Below, piece after piece: positions 28,501 to 36,760 of a stretch of DNA of 58,057 nucleotides. Each line of letters starts with the position of its first letter. Position 1 is the stretch's first letter. The position numbers and the translations under genes are program-made. The stretch spans positions 1 through 58,057 of the forward strand of contig JAURPJ010000104.1 in assembly GCA_030835305.1 (NCBI GenBank). Reading direction: 5' to 3'. The DNA comes from Verrucomicrobiota bacterium. Its GTDB lineage: Bacteria; Verrucomicrobiota; Verrucomicrobiia; Verrucomicrobiales; Akkermansiaceae. The notes under the pieces were generated by a model. That model saw nothing but the letters and a program-made list of their open reading frames with translations. It did not search any database and was not told where the DNA came from.

Positions 28501-31090
28501 CTCCATCACCCTCCGCGCCGGATACAACAACTCCTGGATCCACCGCGACGCCGGCCAACGAAGACGCGGTTCCATGATTCGAGACCAGTGGATGCGCGAA
28601 TCGATGCTTGATATGGGAAGCCCGGCCGCCGGCCATGGATTCATGGTCCACGTCTTTGTCAACGGCCTCTACTGGGGCGTTCATAACCTCTGCGAGCGTC
28701 CGGAAGCCTCCCACTACACTGCCTACAATGGTGGCGATGACGAACTCCTTGATGCCCGAAATGGAGCCTCCACCGTCGATGGAACCACCACCGCCTGGAA
28801 TGCCATTCCCGGGGTTGTGGCAAGCGGTGATTGGAGCAAGATCCAGCAGGTCATCGATATTGATCAATACATCGACTACCAAATCATCAACCGCTACGGC
28901 GGCAATGCCGACCTAAAGTCGGGTGGCAACTGGCGCGCCGCCGGCGGTGGCCCCTTCCCCGGAGGACAGCCCGAGCAAATGGCACCCTGGCAGCTCTATT
29001 CCTGGGACGGGGAACGCACCCTTGAGAACCAAGGGGCAACCAACTCTCCACTCGACCCCATGGGTATTCGCTCCAGTCTCGAAGCCCTGCCCGAATATCG
29101 TATTCGTTTTGCCGACCGTCTTCAAATGCACTTCTCCGAAGGTGGAGCCCTTACTCCGGAAGCCACGGCGGCCCGTTGGATGAAATTCGCCAACGATCTC
29201 GATCGCGCCATCATCGCAGAGTCGGCCCGCTGGGGCGATCACCGGGGAACTCTTTACACGCGCGATAATCAATGGCTGGCCGAACAAAACCGACTGATTG
29301 GCTCCTATTTCCCCGTTCGCAGCAACAACGTTTTAAACAACTACGGCTCACTCTTACCCAACACGGAAGCTCCGGAATTTCTGATCAATGGAACTGTGGA
29401 AGAAAACGGTGTGGTCCCCATCGGCGGCACTCTCCAAATTACCGCCAACACCGGAACCATCTACTACACAACTGATGGCAGCGATCCCCGCCTCGAAGGC
29501 GGTGGAATCAACCCGAATGCCATCGCCATCGGTGGAGGCAACACTCAAACCTCCTTTATCCAGCTTGAGGAAAGTGGTTGGAAATATCTCGATACCGGAG
29601 TCGCCCAAAGCGATAGCCAAATCGTCGTCGGCCACCCTTCCTACAATACCAATGATTGGAAACACCCTTCGTTCGACGATAGCTCCTGGCCGAGTGGGCA
29701 AGCGCTGCTTGGTTATGGTGGCATTTCGGGACGAACCGAAAACACCACTCTGAGTCTCCAAAACCCTCGTCTTCCCACCATCTACTTCCGAAAATCGTTC
29801 AATGTCACGGATGCCAACACCTTTACCCAAATCAACCTGGGGATCATCCGGGACGATGGCGCCATTATCTATCTCAACGGCAAGGAAATTGGACGCACCA
29901 ACATGGGGGGAGGAAACCAGCAATATGGTGACTTCGCTTCAGGCGCCACTGCCAATGAAGGAGCAATCGTAAATCTGGGCAATATCTCCCTTGCTCCGGG
30001 AGATCTCCTCGAAGGAACCAACATCATCTCGGTCGAAGTCCACCAAAGCAGCGGCACCAGCAGCGACACCGGACTTGATCTTCAGCTCTCCGGAATCGCC
30101 CCTTCGGGTGGGGGCGGAAACACTGTCTCCCTCTCCGGCGGAGCACTTTTGCGGGCTCGCGCCCTGAATGGTTCCGAGTGGTCCCCGATCTCGGAAGGAG
30201 AATTCCTCGTAGCACCGATTGCCGACGCCTCGAATATCGCGATCTCTGAAATCATGTATAATCCACTGGGCACTTCGGAGGACGGAGAATGGATCGAACT
30301 CGTGAACATCTCGGACGCCACCATCGACCTTTCAAATCTCAGCTTTGATGGGATCGACTACACCTTCCCTCTCGGCTTTACCCTCGCACCCGATGCCCGC
30401 GTTGTTGTGGTCAACAATCAGGCCGGGTTCGCCGCACAATACAACACCACCGGAATCAACATCGCACCAGGAGAGTTCTCGACTTCAAACCTGAGCAACT
30501 CGGGTGAGGAAATCGCATTAATTGACTCCTTGGGAGTCGATACCCGACGATTCTTTTACAACGACATGTTCCCTTGGCCAACGTCACCGGACGGCGGCGG
30601 ATATTCAATCGTTCTGATCTCACCGGAGACCAATCCCGACCATGCCATCCCGACCAATTGGAGGAGCAGCGCTATGCCTGGCGGAAGCCCCGGAACAACC
30701 GACAGCACCAACTTTAGCGGAGACCCAAATGCTGATGAAAATAACGACGGACTCACGGCCCTTCTCGAATATGCCCTTGGATCCACTGGAGGCGATGGAG
30801 CCACGAGCCCGGAATCGTTCCCGAAGCCCGGAACCCAGTTCTTCGATGACGGCAGTGGCCAGTTCGACGAGTATCTCACTCTGACCTATCGACGAAATCT
30901 CGCTGCCGACGACCTTGATTTCGAGGTCCAAGTTGGCTCCGATCTCAGTGCCTGGGACCCTCTCGGGACAACGCCTGTTTCCGCCACCGCCAATGGCGAC
31001 GGAACGGAAACCGTTGTCTGGCGGAGTCTGACACCAGTCAAAAATCTGGTGCGGGAATTCATCCGCTTGAGGGTCCAGCAAAAGCCATAG
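25574..31090 (+). CDS. Giant secreted CotH/lamin-tail-domain protein with three FN3-like repeats
   Basis: An 1838-residue exported protein with signal peptide (about 1-23). In order: an N-terminal beta domain (about 24-250) shared with the gene at 34173; three FN3-like repeats of about 102 residues (about 255-558), each with the pattern TYYFRAFA then GSAWA; a lamin-tail domain (about 559-680) starting LLINEFMASNDGG; a chitobiase-type domain with IYYTTDGTKP (about 734-810); a CotH kinase-like domain (about 870-1230, NGLYWGVHNLCERPEAS); another IYYTTDGSDP unit; a jelly-roll domain with GIIRDDGAIIYLNGKEIG; and a second lamin-tail domain from about 1549 (SEIMYNPLG). No PEP-CTERM anchor was seen. 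Function unknown; likely extracellular. Confidence 0.9.
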   Translation: MKSHISSWLVLTLVLVIPHLSNAATLTEGATVQVSSNNANFDISVFPGAAGYNDRGIGGSEPGSPTFTNSFGDGTVVDYNFVGNSGTGSPLVTYASGAANRIPTPTSPSANVHGNGEDWANVWTTTDPAGFTSAKNHNPTSTPGAANTFARTANVTGTVDISGLSSGQLFFPHGTFINSWNLDLTMSGPGQPNLTANAGMANGASTNKGWITDFSFTDASAYDTITYTYTNGDTDGSRARFMGVILGGSIAPATPPTVTNLPATDIEPSSATLPGEVTDTGGATPSVTIYWGDNDAGTTTENWDKSANLGNQAGPFSTSITGLSPSTTYFFRAFATNEAGSDWANSTSSFTTQAPPNPPSVVNSAATGVGFVEADLNGNVTSTGGEAPEVIIYYGDNDGGTTPGNWDEGVNLGAQTGTFTTDLFGLSDDTTYYFRAFAQNSGGSAWAPSTASFVTNAFSLPAVGTSPATGITGTAAGVGGSVTDTGNDPPNITLFWGTNDGGTNALNWGNQIDLGEQGASFSTVLSGLNPLTTYYFRAFAENDAGSAWANTTESLTTLEVSELLINEFMASNDGGQSNSSNNWYPIANQIPGTSDDWIEIFNTGASTIDLGGWHLTDDPAAPTKWTFPSPTNLPAGGFLIVYASGSGVPDTNGNLHTNFRLSSGGENIALIRPAGTIASEFAIGGGDYPSQDRDISYGLHPNTGNPVYFSSPTPGAANDSNGIARVADTSFAPDRGYYDQTIDVTISSLTPDAVIYYTTDGTKPVDDNGNPTASASIYSAPVAITETTALKAAATKAGFAPTNIDCQTYILLDIENANPDGTDAGGLNTAFLQQTQPTGWGNLSSGDYNMDTRVSKSTTTATGYTETTAQTMLKGLRDIPTISIAMNRADFSGPSGIYTNSTNGALEYECSAEYIPSVNDTRDDWQINCGIKAQGGASRNPSASPKHSMNFRFRSQYGAGRLRAAIFPDSEIKEFNSITLRAGYNNSWIHRDAGQRRRGSMIRDQWMRESMLDMGSPAAGHGFMVHVFVNGLYWGVHNLCERPEASHYTAYNGGDDELLDARNGASTVDGTTTAWNAIPGVVASGDWSKIQQVIDIDQYIDYQIINRYGGNADLKSGGNWRAAGGGPFPGGQPEQMAPWQLYSWDGERTLENQGATNSPLDPMGIRSSLEALPEYRIRFADRLQMHFSEGGALTPEATAARWMKFANDLDRAIIAESARWGDHRGTLYTRDNQWLAEQNRLIGSYFPVRSNNVLNNYGSLLPNTEAPEFLINGTVEENGVVPIGGTLQITANTGTIYYTTDGSDPRLEGGGINPNAIAIGGGNTQTSFIQLEESGWKYLDTGVAQSDSQIVVGHPSYNTNDWKHPSFDDSSWPSGQALLGYGGISGRTENTTLSLQNPRLPTIYFRKSFNVTDANTFTQINLGIIRDDGAIIYLNGKEIGRTNMGGGNQQYGDFASGATANEGAIVNLGNISLAPGDLLEGTNIISVEVHQSSGTSSDTGLDLQLSGIAPSGGGGNTVSLSGGALLRARALNGSEWSPISEGEFLVAPIADASNIAISEIMYNPLGTSEDGEWIELVNISDATIDLSNLSFDGIDYTFPLGFTLAPDARVVVVNNQAGFAAQYNTTGINIAPGEFSTSNLSNSGEEIALIDSLGVDTRRFFYNDMFPWPTSPDGGGYSIVLISPETNPDHAIPTNWRSSAMPGGSPGTTDSTNFSGDPNADENNDGLTALLEYALGSTGGDGATSPESFPKPGTQFFDDGSGQFDEYLTLTYRRNLAADDLDFEVQVGSDLSAWDPLGTTPVSATANGDGTETVVWRSLTPVKNLVREFIRLRVQQKP

Positions 31091-31152
31091 CACCCCGCCT
31101 ACCCAAAGCAGGGTATCATTGGGCGAAATCTTGGTTTTCCATGCCCTAAGAA

Positions 31153-31225
31153 AAGCTTAGCCTGGCCAGTATCAAAGAGGACGCTGCCGGGTGCTGCCTT
31201 CCCCCGGATTCACTTGCTCAAGCTT
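31153..31225 (-). ncRNA. SRP (4.5S-like) RNA candidate, apparently missing part of the Ffh-binding helix
   Basis: Read on the minus strand, this stretch contains GUGAAUCC, then GGAAGG, then CAGCA, in the order seen in bacterial small SRP RNAs (GUGAA...CC-GGAA-GG-AGCA). A CCGGG/CCCGG stem can flank the loop, and the ends, AAGCUU with a following AGC/GCU, can pair. However, the sequence between CCGGG and GGAAGG is about 8 bases shorter than in typical SRP RNAs, so the 5' strand of the symmetric loop (CAGG...) is absent. Either this is a decayed copy, a divergent RNA, or a chance match. It lies just before the DUF1552 remnant, in the opposite orientation. Confidence 0.35.
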
Positions 31226-31470
31226 ATGATCCCTTCCCATCGAAAAAACCTCCTCACATTCTGCCTCGGATTTCTTGCTTCCGGACCCGGCCTCTCCGCC
31301 GCTCCGGAGTTCTCCCTGACGCCGCGGGCCACAAAACCATTGGCAACTGGTACACCACCCTCTTGAACGCACACGGCAATCCGATCGAGCACTACGGCGA
31401 CTTCGACATTGAAACCGCCCGTAAAAAGATCGACCAAACCGGCGCCATCAAACAATTCATCCGAGCTTAG
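31226..31470 (+). pseudogene. Remnant of a DUF1552 family gene (signal peptide plus C-terminal end)
   Basis: The 5' part starts MIPSHRKNLLTFCLGF and continues as a secretory signal, then runs into a stop. In another frame from 31318, 50 residues read AGHKTIGNWYTTLLNAHGNP, HYGDFD and DQTGAIKQF before TAG at 31470. These match the C-terminus of the intact DUF1552 protein at 17673 (SGHRVLANLLMSLQHAAGMP, DYGDRD, DQRGPLAEL). The central 400 or so residues are missing. It is therefore a gene removed by a large internal deletion, with 76 bases before the sulfatase start. Confidence 0.7.
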
Positions 31471-31546
31471 CCGAAACCTCCCGCTTTCCAAAGTTTTCCT
31501 CAAACGACCAAATGCCCCAGAGGCTTTTGGCGACTTTCAGCACACT

Positions 31547-32911
31547 ATGAAAATTCTTCTCGTCCTGTCCCTCCTCATCACCGCTGCCTCCGCCCGCAAA
31601 CCCAACATCATCCTCATCTACATGGATGACATGGGCTACGGTGACATCGGATGTTTCGGCTCTACCAAAAACCGCACCCCCATCATCGATCACCTCGCGA
31701 AGGAAGGCATGCGCTTCACCGACTTCTACGTTACCTCCGGAGTCTGCACCCCTTCCAGGTCAAGCCTCCTTACCGGCTGCTATCCCCGTCGCCTTGACAT
31801 GCATGTTGATCAAAACGACAAATGGGTTCTCTTCCCAAATGCCCGCAAAGGCCTCAATCCCGAGGAAACCACCATCGCCGAAATCTTCAAGGATCAGGGA
31901 TACGCCACCACCTGCATTGGTAAGTGGCACCTCGGCGACCAGCCCGAATTCCTCCCCACGCGCCACGGGTTCGATTCCTATTTCGGCATTCCTTACTCGA
32001 ACGACATGGGCCGAAAAAACATCCCTCTCCCGCTTCTCCGTAATGAAACAGTAATCGAAGCTCCCGTCGCCCAATCCCCTATTACCCTTCGCTACACCGA
32101 GGAGGCGATCTCTTTTATCAAGACCAATCGGGACAAGCCCTTCTTCCTCTACTTGCCCCACACCTCGGTTCACCTCCCCCTCTTTCCCGGCGATGGATTC
32201 AAGGGGAAATCCAATAACGGAAAATACGGTGACTGGATCGAAGAAGTCGATGCCGCCACTGGCCTTTTGCTCGCAGTTCTAAAAAAAGAGAAACTTGTTG
32301 AAGACACTCTAATTATTTTTACCTCCGACAATGGCTCCAACAATCGCAACGGTGGTAGCAACGCTCCGCTTGGAGGAGCAAAGGGATCCACTCATGAGGG
32401 CGGCATGCGTGTTCCATGCGTCATGCATTGGCCCGGAAAAATCCCGGCAGGCTCCACGTGCTCCGAAGTCACCTCGACTCTCGACCTTCTCCCAACCTTT
32501 GCCGCCCTCACCGGTGGAAAGCTCCCTGCAAAAAAAATCGACGGTCACGACATCAGCGACCTCATCTTTGCCAAGCCCGGCGCAAAATCACCTCACAAGG
32601 CTTTTTATTATTACCACACAACCCAACTCCAGGCCATTCGAAGCGGGAAGTGGAAAGTGGTTCTCCCACAGGGCCAAAAATTAGAAGGTTGGAGCGGCAA
32701 GAAGAAAGACACCCCGACTCAGCTTTACGATCTCTCCGTCGATCCCGGGGAATCAACCAACCTGGCGGAGAAACACCCGGATGTGGTCGCACAGCTCACT
32801 AGGTTCGCCAAGGAGGCGCGACAAGATTTGGGCGACGGTGACCATGAGGGAAATGGGCAGCGCCCTGCCGGCTGGGTGGATAAAGCTAAACCACTCCTGC
32901 TCGACAATTGA
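31547..32911 (+). CDS. Sulfatase (arylsulfatase A-like, formylglycine type), exported
   Basis: A 454-residue secreted sulfatase that hydrolyses sulfate esters, presumably on polysaccharides. Signal peptide about 1-16, then the family start KPNIILIYMDDMGYGDIG with metal-binding Asp pair. The formylglycine site is CTPSR in GVCTPSRSSLLTG, to be oxidised by an FGE enzyme not present here. Other motifs are GKWHLGDQPEFLPT and IIFTSDNGSNNRNGG. I start at the ATG at 31547; an open frame upstream runs through the DUF1552 remnant. The stop overlaps the start of the FG-GAP gene. Confidence 0.94.
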   Translation: MKILLVLSLLITAASARKPNIILIYMDDMGYGDIGCFGSTKNRTPIIDHLAKEGMRFTDFYVTSGVCTPSRSSLLTGCYPRRLDMHVDQNDKWVLFPNARKGLNPEETTIAEIFKDQGYATTCIGKWHLGDQPEFLPTRHGFDSYFGIPYSNDMGRKNIPLPLLRNETVIEAPVAQSPITLRYTEEAISFIKTNRDKPFFLYLPHTSVHLPLFPGDGFKGKSNNGKYGDWIEEVDAATGLLLAVLKKEKLVEDTLIIFTSDNGSNNRNGGSNAPLGGAKGSTHEGGMRVPCVMHWPGKIPAGSTCSEVTSTLDLLPTFAALTGGKLPAKKIDGHDISDLIFAKPGAKSPHKAFYYYHTTQLQAIRSGKWKVVLPQGQKLEGWSGKKKDTPTQLYDLSVDPGESTNLAEKHPDVVAQLTRFAKEARQDLGDGDHEGNGQRPAGWVDKAKPLLLDN

Positions 32912-34104
32912 TTGTGAGGTTCTTTCTGTCTCTTCTCCTTTTTACTCTTCCGCTCCCTGGTGAAGAAGCCTGGCACCGTCATACCATTGATGACAGTTCT
33001 CAAGGGGCCGATGGCGTTCGCCTTGCCGATATCAACGGTGACGGACTGATGGATATCGCCACCGGATGGGAGGAAGGTGGAATTGTCCGGGCCTACCTCC
33101 ACCCAGGCGTCAAGAAGGCCTCTCAAAAATGGCCCGCCGTCACCGTGGGCAAGGTCCGATCAGCCGAGGATGCCGTCTTCGCCGATCTTGATAACGACGG
33201 TAATTTCGACGTCATCAGCTCTTGTGAGGGTCGAACCAAAACGATGTTTGTTCATTGGGCACCTAAAGAGTCTTCTTCATTTCTCGATTCCGAAAAATGG
33301 AAGACCCACAGCATCCCAGCCACCGCAAACAAACAATCATGGATGTATGCTCTCCCAAAATCCATCGACGGAAAGAATGGCCTCGATCTCATCGTCAGCT
33401 CAAAAGGCAAAAACGGCAGCGTGGGCTGGCTTGAAATCCCTGAAGACGCCCGACAGGTTTCCAATTGGAAATTTCACAAGCTTCAGGATGCCGGGTGGAT
33501 CATGTCCTTGATCTCCATCGATATGAACAAGGATGGAAAGAACGACCTCCTGATCAGCGACCGCCGCGGTCACAACCGTGGAGTTTACTGGCTGGAATAC
33601 CCGGGACCCGGTTCCGCCCTCGACCCGGACAAGTGGATACGACATGAAATCGGAGGCGCCGATCGTGAAATTAAATTCATCTCACACGGCGACCTCGACC
33701 AAGACGGTCAAACTGATGTCATCGCCATCGACAAGACTTCCATCATTTGGTTTCGAGCATCCAAAACCGGATGGGAGGAACATGTCATCGGACTTCCCGA
33801 GGGAGTCGGTGGTGGAAAAAGCGCAGTCGTTTTTGATGTCGATCTTGACGGTAGGAACGACCTCGTCTTCAGCTGTGAAGGAGCCAAGGCTCCACTATCC
33901 GGAACGCGATGGCTTTCCTACAGGGAGTCCCCGTTTGAAAAGGATTGGCTCAGTCATGAAATTGCGGGAGCGTCTGGTCTCAAATACGACCGCATTGTCC
34001 CCTATGATGTCGACGGTGATGGCGACCTCGACGTTTTCTGCTGCGAAGAACGCGATCAACTCGGAGTCTTCTGGTATGAAAACCCCTTTGGCCAGAAACG
34101 GTAG
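32908..34104 (+). CDS. Secreted FG-GAP/VCBS repeat protein
   Basis: An exported protein of up to 398 residues with a signal peptide (VRFFLSLLLFTLPLPG) and repeated calcium-binding-like motifs DxNGDGxxD, for example DINGDGLMDIA, DLDNDGNFDVI, DMNKDGKNDLL, DLDQDGQTDVI and DVDGDGDLDVF. Such repeats fold as an integrin-like beta-propeller, often in surface or extracellular proteins. Start codon is either TTG at 32908, overlapping the sulfatase stop, or GTG at 32914 two codons later; I keep the first. Coupling to the sulfatase suggests a joint role, perhaps substrate binding. Confidence 0.85.
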   Translation: MIVRFFLSLLLFTLPLPGEEAWHRHTIDDSSQGADGVRLADINGDGLMDIATGWEEGGIVRAYLHPGVKKASQKWPAVTVGKVRSAEDAVFADLDNDGNFDVISSCEGRTKTMFVHWAPKESSSFLDSEKWKTHSIPATANKQSWMYALPKSIDGKNGLDLIVSSKGKNGSVGWLEIPEDARQVSNWKFHKLQDAGWIMSLISIDMNKDGKNDLLISDRRGHNRGVYWLEYPGPGSALDPDKWIRHEIGGADREIKFISHGDLDQDGQTDVIAIDKTSIIWFRASKTGWEEHVIGLPEGVGGGKSAVVFDVDLDGRNDLVFSCEGAKAPLSGTRWLSYRESPFEKDWLSHEIAGASGLKYDRIVPYDVDGDGDLDVFCCEERDQLGVFWYENPFGQKR

Positions 34105-34109
34105 GCCGT

Positions 34110-34131
34110 CGTCTCAAAATTGATTGAGACG
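34110..34131. terminator. Hairpin between convergent genes, possible weak terminator
   Basis: CGTCTCAA and TTGAGACG form an 8-base-pair stem around the loop AATTGA, 6 bases beyond the FG-GAP gene stop and between it and the convergent gene at 34173. There is no T-run on either side, so it is not a textbook intrinsic terminator. Confidence 0.3.
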
Positions 34132-34172
34132 AAAACCAGTTTCACTCACTCACGACCAAGGCAAACCACGAA

Positions 34173-35267
34173 CTAATTTTCAACCCTTGGCACCTCAACC
34201 CGGATGAAACTCGAATTTTTCAAAGCTTCGAAAGCGACACCCTCGATGGTCGCAGTTCCATTTTCATCGGTCACAGTCGTATTCCCCGCCACCGTTCCGA
34301 CACTGGCTGTTGCATCGCCAAGTTCGATGGTCCTCGCATTGGGCCCTTCAAATTCCAGGTCTTCCGCTTCAACAAAAATATAGGACGTATTTGAAGCCCC
34401 TGTGATACTTGCCGCAAAGGTGCCAGTGGCCAGATCATAAGAAAAGTCCGTCACAGCCAGCGTGAATGGCGCGACCGATGCTCCCGACAAAACAGTCCCA
34501 CCGAAGCGGCCATTGCCGGTATCATCTACCCCGTTGCCCAGATAGATGTATTCGATGACATCATAGCCGGCGTCATTAACGAAATCCACTTCCGCAACGT
34601 AATACTCCGCCCGATTGGCTCTGTCTCCATTAAGATGCACGTCCTCCACCGTAATGTCAGGTGCCGGACCATCAGTGTCCTTCATGACCACACTCACCAC
34701 GGGAGTTGCGCTGAACGCCCCATAGAAAATATTGACGGTTCCCGCGCCCAAGGCCGAGATATCAATGCTTGCCTCAATCTGACCAAAACTGCGATAACCC
34801 GGCCCTGTTGAGTCTCTGGGATTTTCGGGATTCAGCAGATCAGGCCCCGGGTCGCTCTCTGTCCAAAGAGTGAGTTGATCCTGGGCAAACCCGTCGAATA
34901 CTGTATCCGTCGTCGTATAGGTAATGAGACCGCCGCTCTCCCGACCAATCGTCAGAACGTCTCGAGCACCACCGATAAAAGACCACCCCAGGACGGGACC
35001 GGAAAAAAAACGCTGAAAGGCATCCGCTGGATCACCGGTTCCTGGCAAATCAGCGGCCACCGACGCATAACCCGAATTTTCAGGGTGCACTGAGACGAAA
35101 TAAGGTCCTCCCTCACTATTGTTGCCATTCTCTCTCACAGAAAGAGCATTTTGTTCGGAGCCAATGGTTGCCTGAAAGCCCACCTCAAGGCTTGCCGCAT
35201 GAGTCGTTCCAATGAAAATAGGAAGTCCAACCAGTAAGGCAGGTGTCGGGGAAAATAGGATTCTCAT
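34173..35267 (-). CDS. Secreted hypothetical protein sharing a domain with the CotH giant
   Basis: A 364-residue exported protein with signal peptide (about 1-24, ending in THA before ASLEVG). Most of it (about 25-275) looks homologous to the N-terminal 250 residues of the CotH giant. Shared features in order: LTLWTESDP and WANVWTTTDP, VDISGLSSG and IDISALGAG, then YDVIEYIY before GNGRFGGTVLSGASVAP, matching YDTITYTY before RARFMGVILGGSIAP. The remaining C-terminal part (TLAVTDFSYDLATGTF, TIELGDATAS) is an extra beta-rich region. No enzymatic motif was seen. Orientation is opposite to the neighbouring plus-strand genes. Confidence 0.75.
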   Translation of the reverse strand: MRILFSPTPALLVGLPIFIGTTHAASLEVGFQATIGSEQNALSVRENGNNSEGGPYFVSVHPENSGYASVAADLPGTGDPADAFQRFFSGPVLGWSFIGGARDVLTIGRESGGLITYTTTDTVFDGFAQDQLTLWTESDPGPDLLNPENPRDSTGPGYRSFGQIEASIDISALGAGTVNIFYGAFSATPVVSVVMKDTDGPAPDITVEDVHLNGDRANRAEYYVAEVDFVNDAGYDVIEYIYLGNGVDDTGNGRFGGTVLSGASVAPFTLAVTDFSYDLATGTFAASITGASNTSYIFVEAEDLEFEGPNARTIELGDATASVGTVAGNTTVTDENGTATIEGVAFEALKNSSFIRVEVPRVEN

Positions 35268-35464
35268 GATGATATGGTGAGTCAGATTGTTTCAATCCTG
35301 AAGCGTTCGTACGATCGTCTGGAAAAGAATCCTGTCAATCCGGTCAAAGAAAAACTCACGCCAAACACGGAACCTCGGCACACATGGACACAAAACCCGA
35401 ATAACCTGAAGCTTCGCTGCAACCATTCCGACCATGGAAACGAAAGAAGCAGCGAAAGACGGGA

Positions 35465-36760
35465 TCACCGCTCCACTTCCCCGCGTCCAAGATCGATGAG
35501 CCTTGAAAACAATTGCTCCCCGCCGACCCGCAGCCCGCAATGTTCATATTCGCTCGTGTAAAAGGCCTTCATATTCGGAACTGCATCCACAGTTTCGCGC
35601 GAGAACTTCATATTTACAAACATGTCATCAACATAAACCGCACAAGCCACTGGCACAGAATTGCGGCTCAAAACCTCGGGGTCATAAAGCGGAGGCCAAT
35701 CCGATTTCTCTGCCAAGATATTCGCAGCCTCCTTCATCCCCCTGAGTTCTGAAATTTCCTCAAACATCCATGGAAAAATCATCTCTCCGTAAAACAAGAA
35801 ATCCTCGTAGTCACCAAAATGCGGATACTTCTCTTTCTGCACCCTATCGCAGGCCCAGCCGGTGGCCGAGCCCTGCGCATAGATCGCCTCATGGAGAATC
35901 GCGAAAATGGGATTCGTCCGGAAAGGAATAGTAGCTTGCAAGCCAACCTTAAAGGTCTGGCTGATGACCTCCTTCTCTCCCGCCTTCACAAAAGCCTCCT
36001 CAAGGAGGAAGTGGATCTCCTCCGCGGTATGGGCAAAACCAAACTTTATGCCCAACGTCTGAACCATGCGCGGCGTAATCCGGTCGCCGTTTGGAAAGAA
36101 AACCTCGTTTTTCTCCAGATGCCGCGCCAGCTTTGTCAGCCGCGCTTTATCCATTGGAAACTTTTCAAAATACTTGCGATTCCTCTCCTCTACGAAGGGA
36201 AAGGTCCCCTCGTAGATTTCACGCGCCGTCCGGTTCAAGCCGGGGACCCCACCAAAGATGAAGCACTCCTTCAGCCCCTCCGGATGAAGACTCAGGTAAG
36301 TCATGGTGCACCAACCGCCATAACTTTGACCGATCGTCGACCACTGTTTGCCGGGACTTATTTGGGAGCGAATCAACTCGGCATCCCGCACGATATTATC
36401 CTGCCGAAAATGCGCGAGATACTCCGCTTGCGCCGCAGCATCTCCTTCCATCGCAAGGGTTTGATGATCCACCGGAGTGCTCAAACCATTGCCCCGGGTA
36501 TCATACATGAGGATTCGAAACTCGGTCAGCGCTCGTTTCAACCATCCGGTTTTCTGAATTGGAGTTGGCGCACGAAACCCCGGGCCTCCTTGCAGAAAAA
36601 TGAGGAAAGGCTTCTCCCGGCTCTTCGGGTCGAGATCGCGGACTTCACGAACAAAAAGATCAATTTGCCGGCCTTCCGGATCGCGATGATCCAAAGGAGC
36701 TTTAAAAGTGTGATCAATCAGCTCAAGGCCGGGAATACGATATGGATCTGATGACTTCAT
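35465..36760 (-). CDS. Alpha/beta hydrolase, peptidase S33 (proline iminopeptidase-like)
   Basis: A 431-residue S33-type hydrolase. Oxyanion-hole motif FLQGGPGFR, nucleophile elbow GQSYGGWC and a helical cap domain (VGLQATIPFRTNP region) fit proline iminopeptidases. The Asp and His of the triad are likely VDDMFV and YEHCGL near the C-terminus. The start is the ATG at 36760 (MKSSDPYRI), which shares one base with the upstream sulfatase stop (TAATG). No signal peptide, so it is cytoplasmic. It is the last gene of an esterase-sulfatase-peptidase operon; its role in that set is unclear. Confidence 0.85.
   Translation of the reverse strand: MKSSDPYRIPGLELIDHTFKAPLDHRDPEGRQIDLFVREVRDLDPKSREKPFLIFLQGGPGFRAPTPIQKTGWLKRALTEFRILMYDTRGNGLSTPVDHQTLAMEGDAAAQAEYLAHFRQDNIVRDAELIRSQISPGKQWSTIGQSYGGWCTMTYLSLHPEGLKECFIFGGVPGLNRTAREIYEGTFPFVEERNRKYFEKFPMDKARLTKLARHLEKNEVFFPNGDRITPRMVQTLGIKFGFAHTAEEIHFLLEEAFVKAGEKEVISQTFKVGLQATIPFRTNPIFAILHEAIYAQGSATGWACDRVQKEKYPHFGDYEDFLFYGEMIFPWMFEEISELRGMKEAANILAEKSDWPPLYDPEVLSRNSVPVACAVYVDDMFVNMKFSRETVDAVPNMKAFYTSEYEHCGLRVGGEQLFSRLIDLGRGEVER

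Noticed and set aside
31409-31546. Upstream extension of the plus-strand sulfatase
   Set aside because: It reads through the DUF1552 remnant in a different frame and lacks a signal peptide; ATG at 31547 is preferred.
35819-36751. Plus-strand frame of 310 residues
   Set aside because: Antisense to the S33 hydrolase with GxSxGG and QGGPG motifs; no motif of its own.
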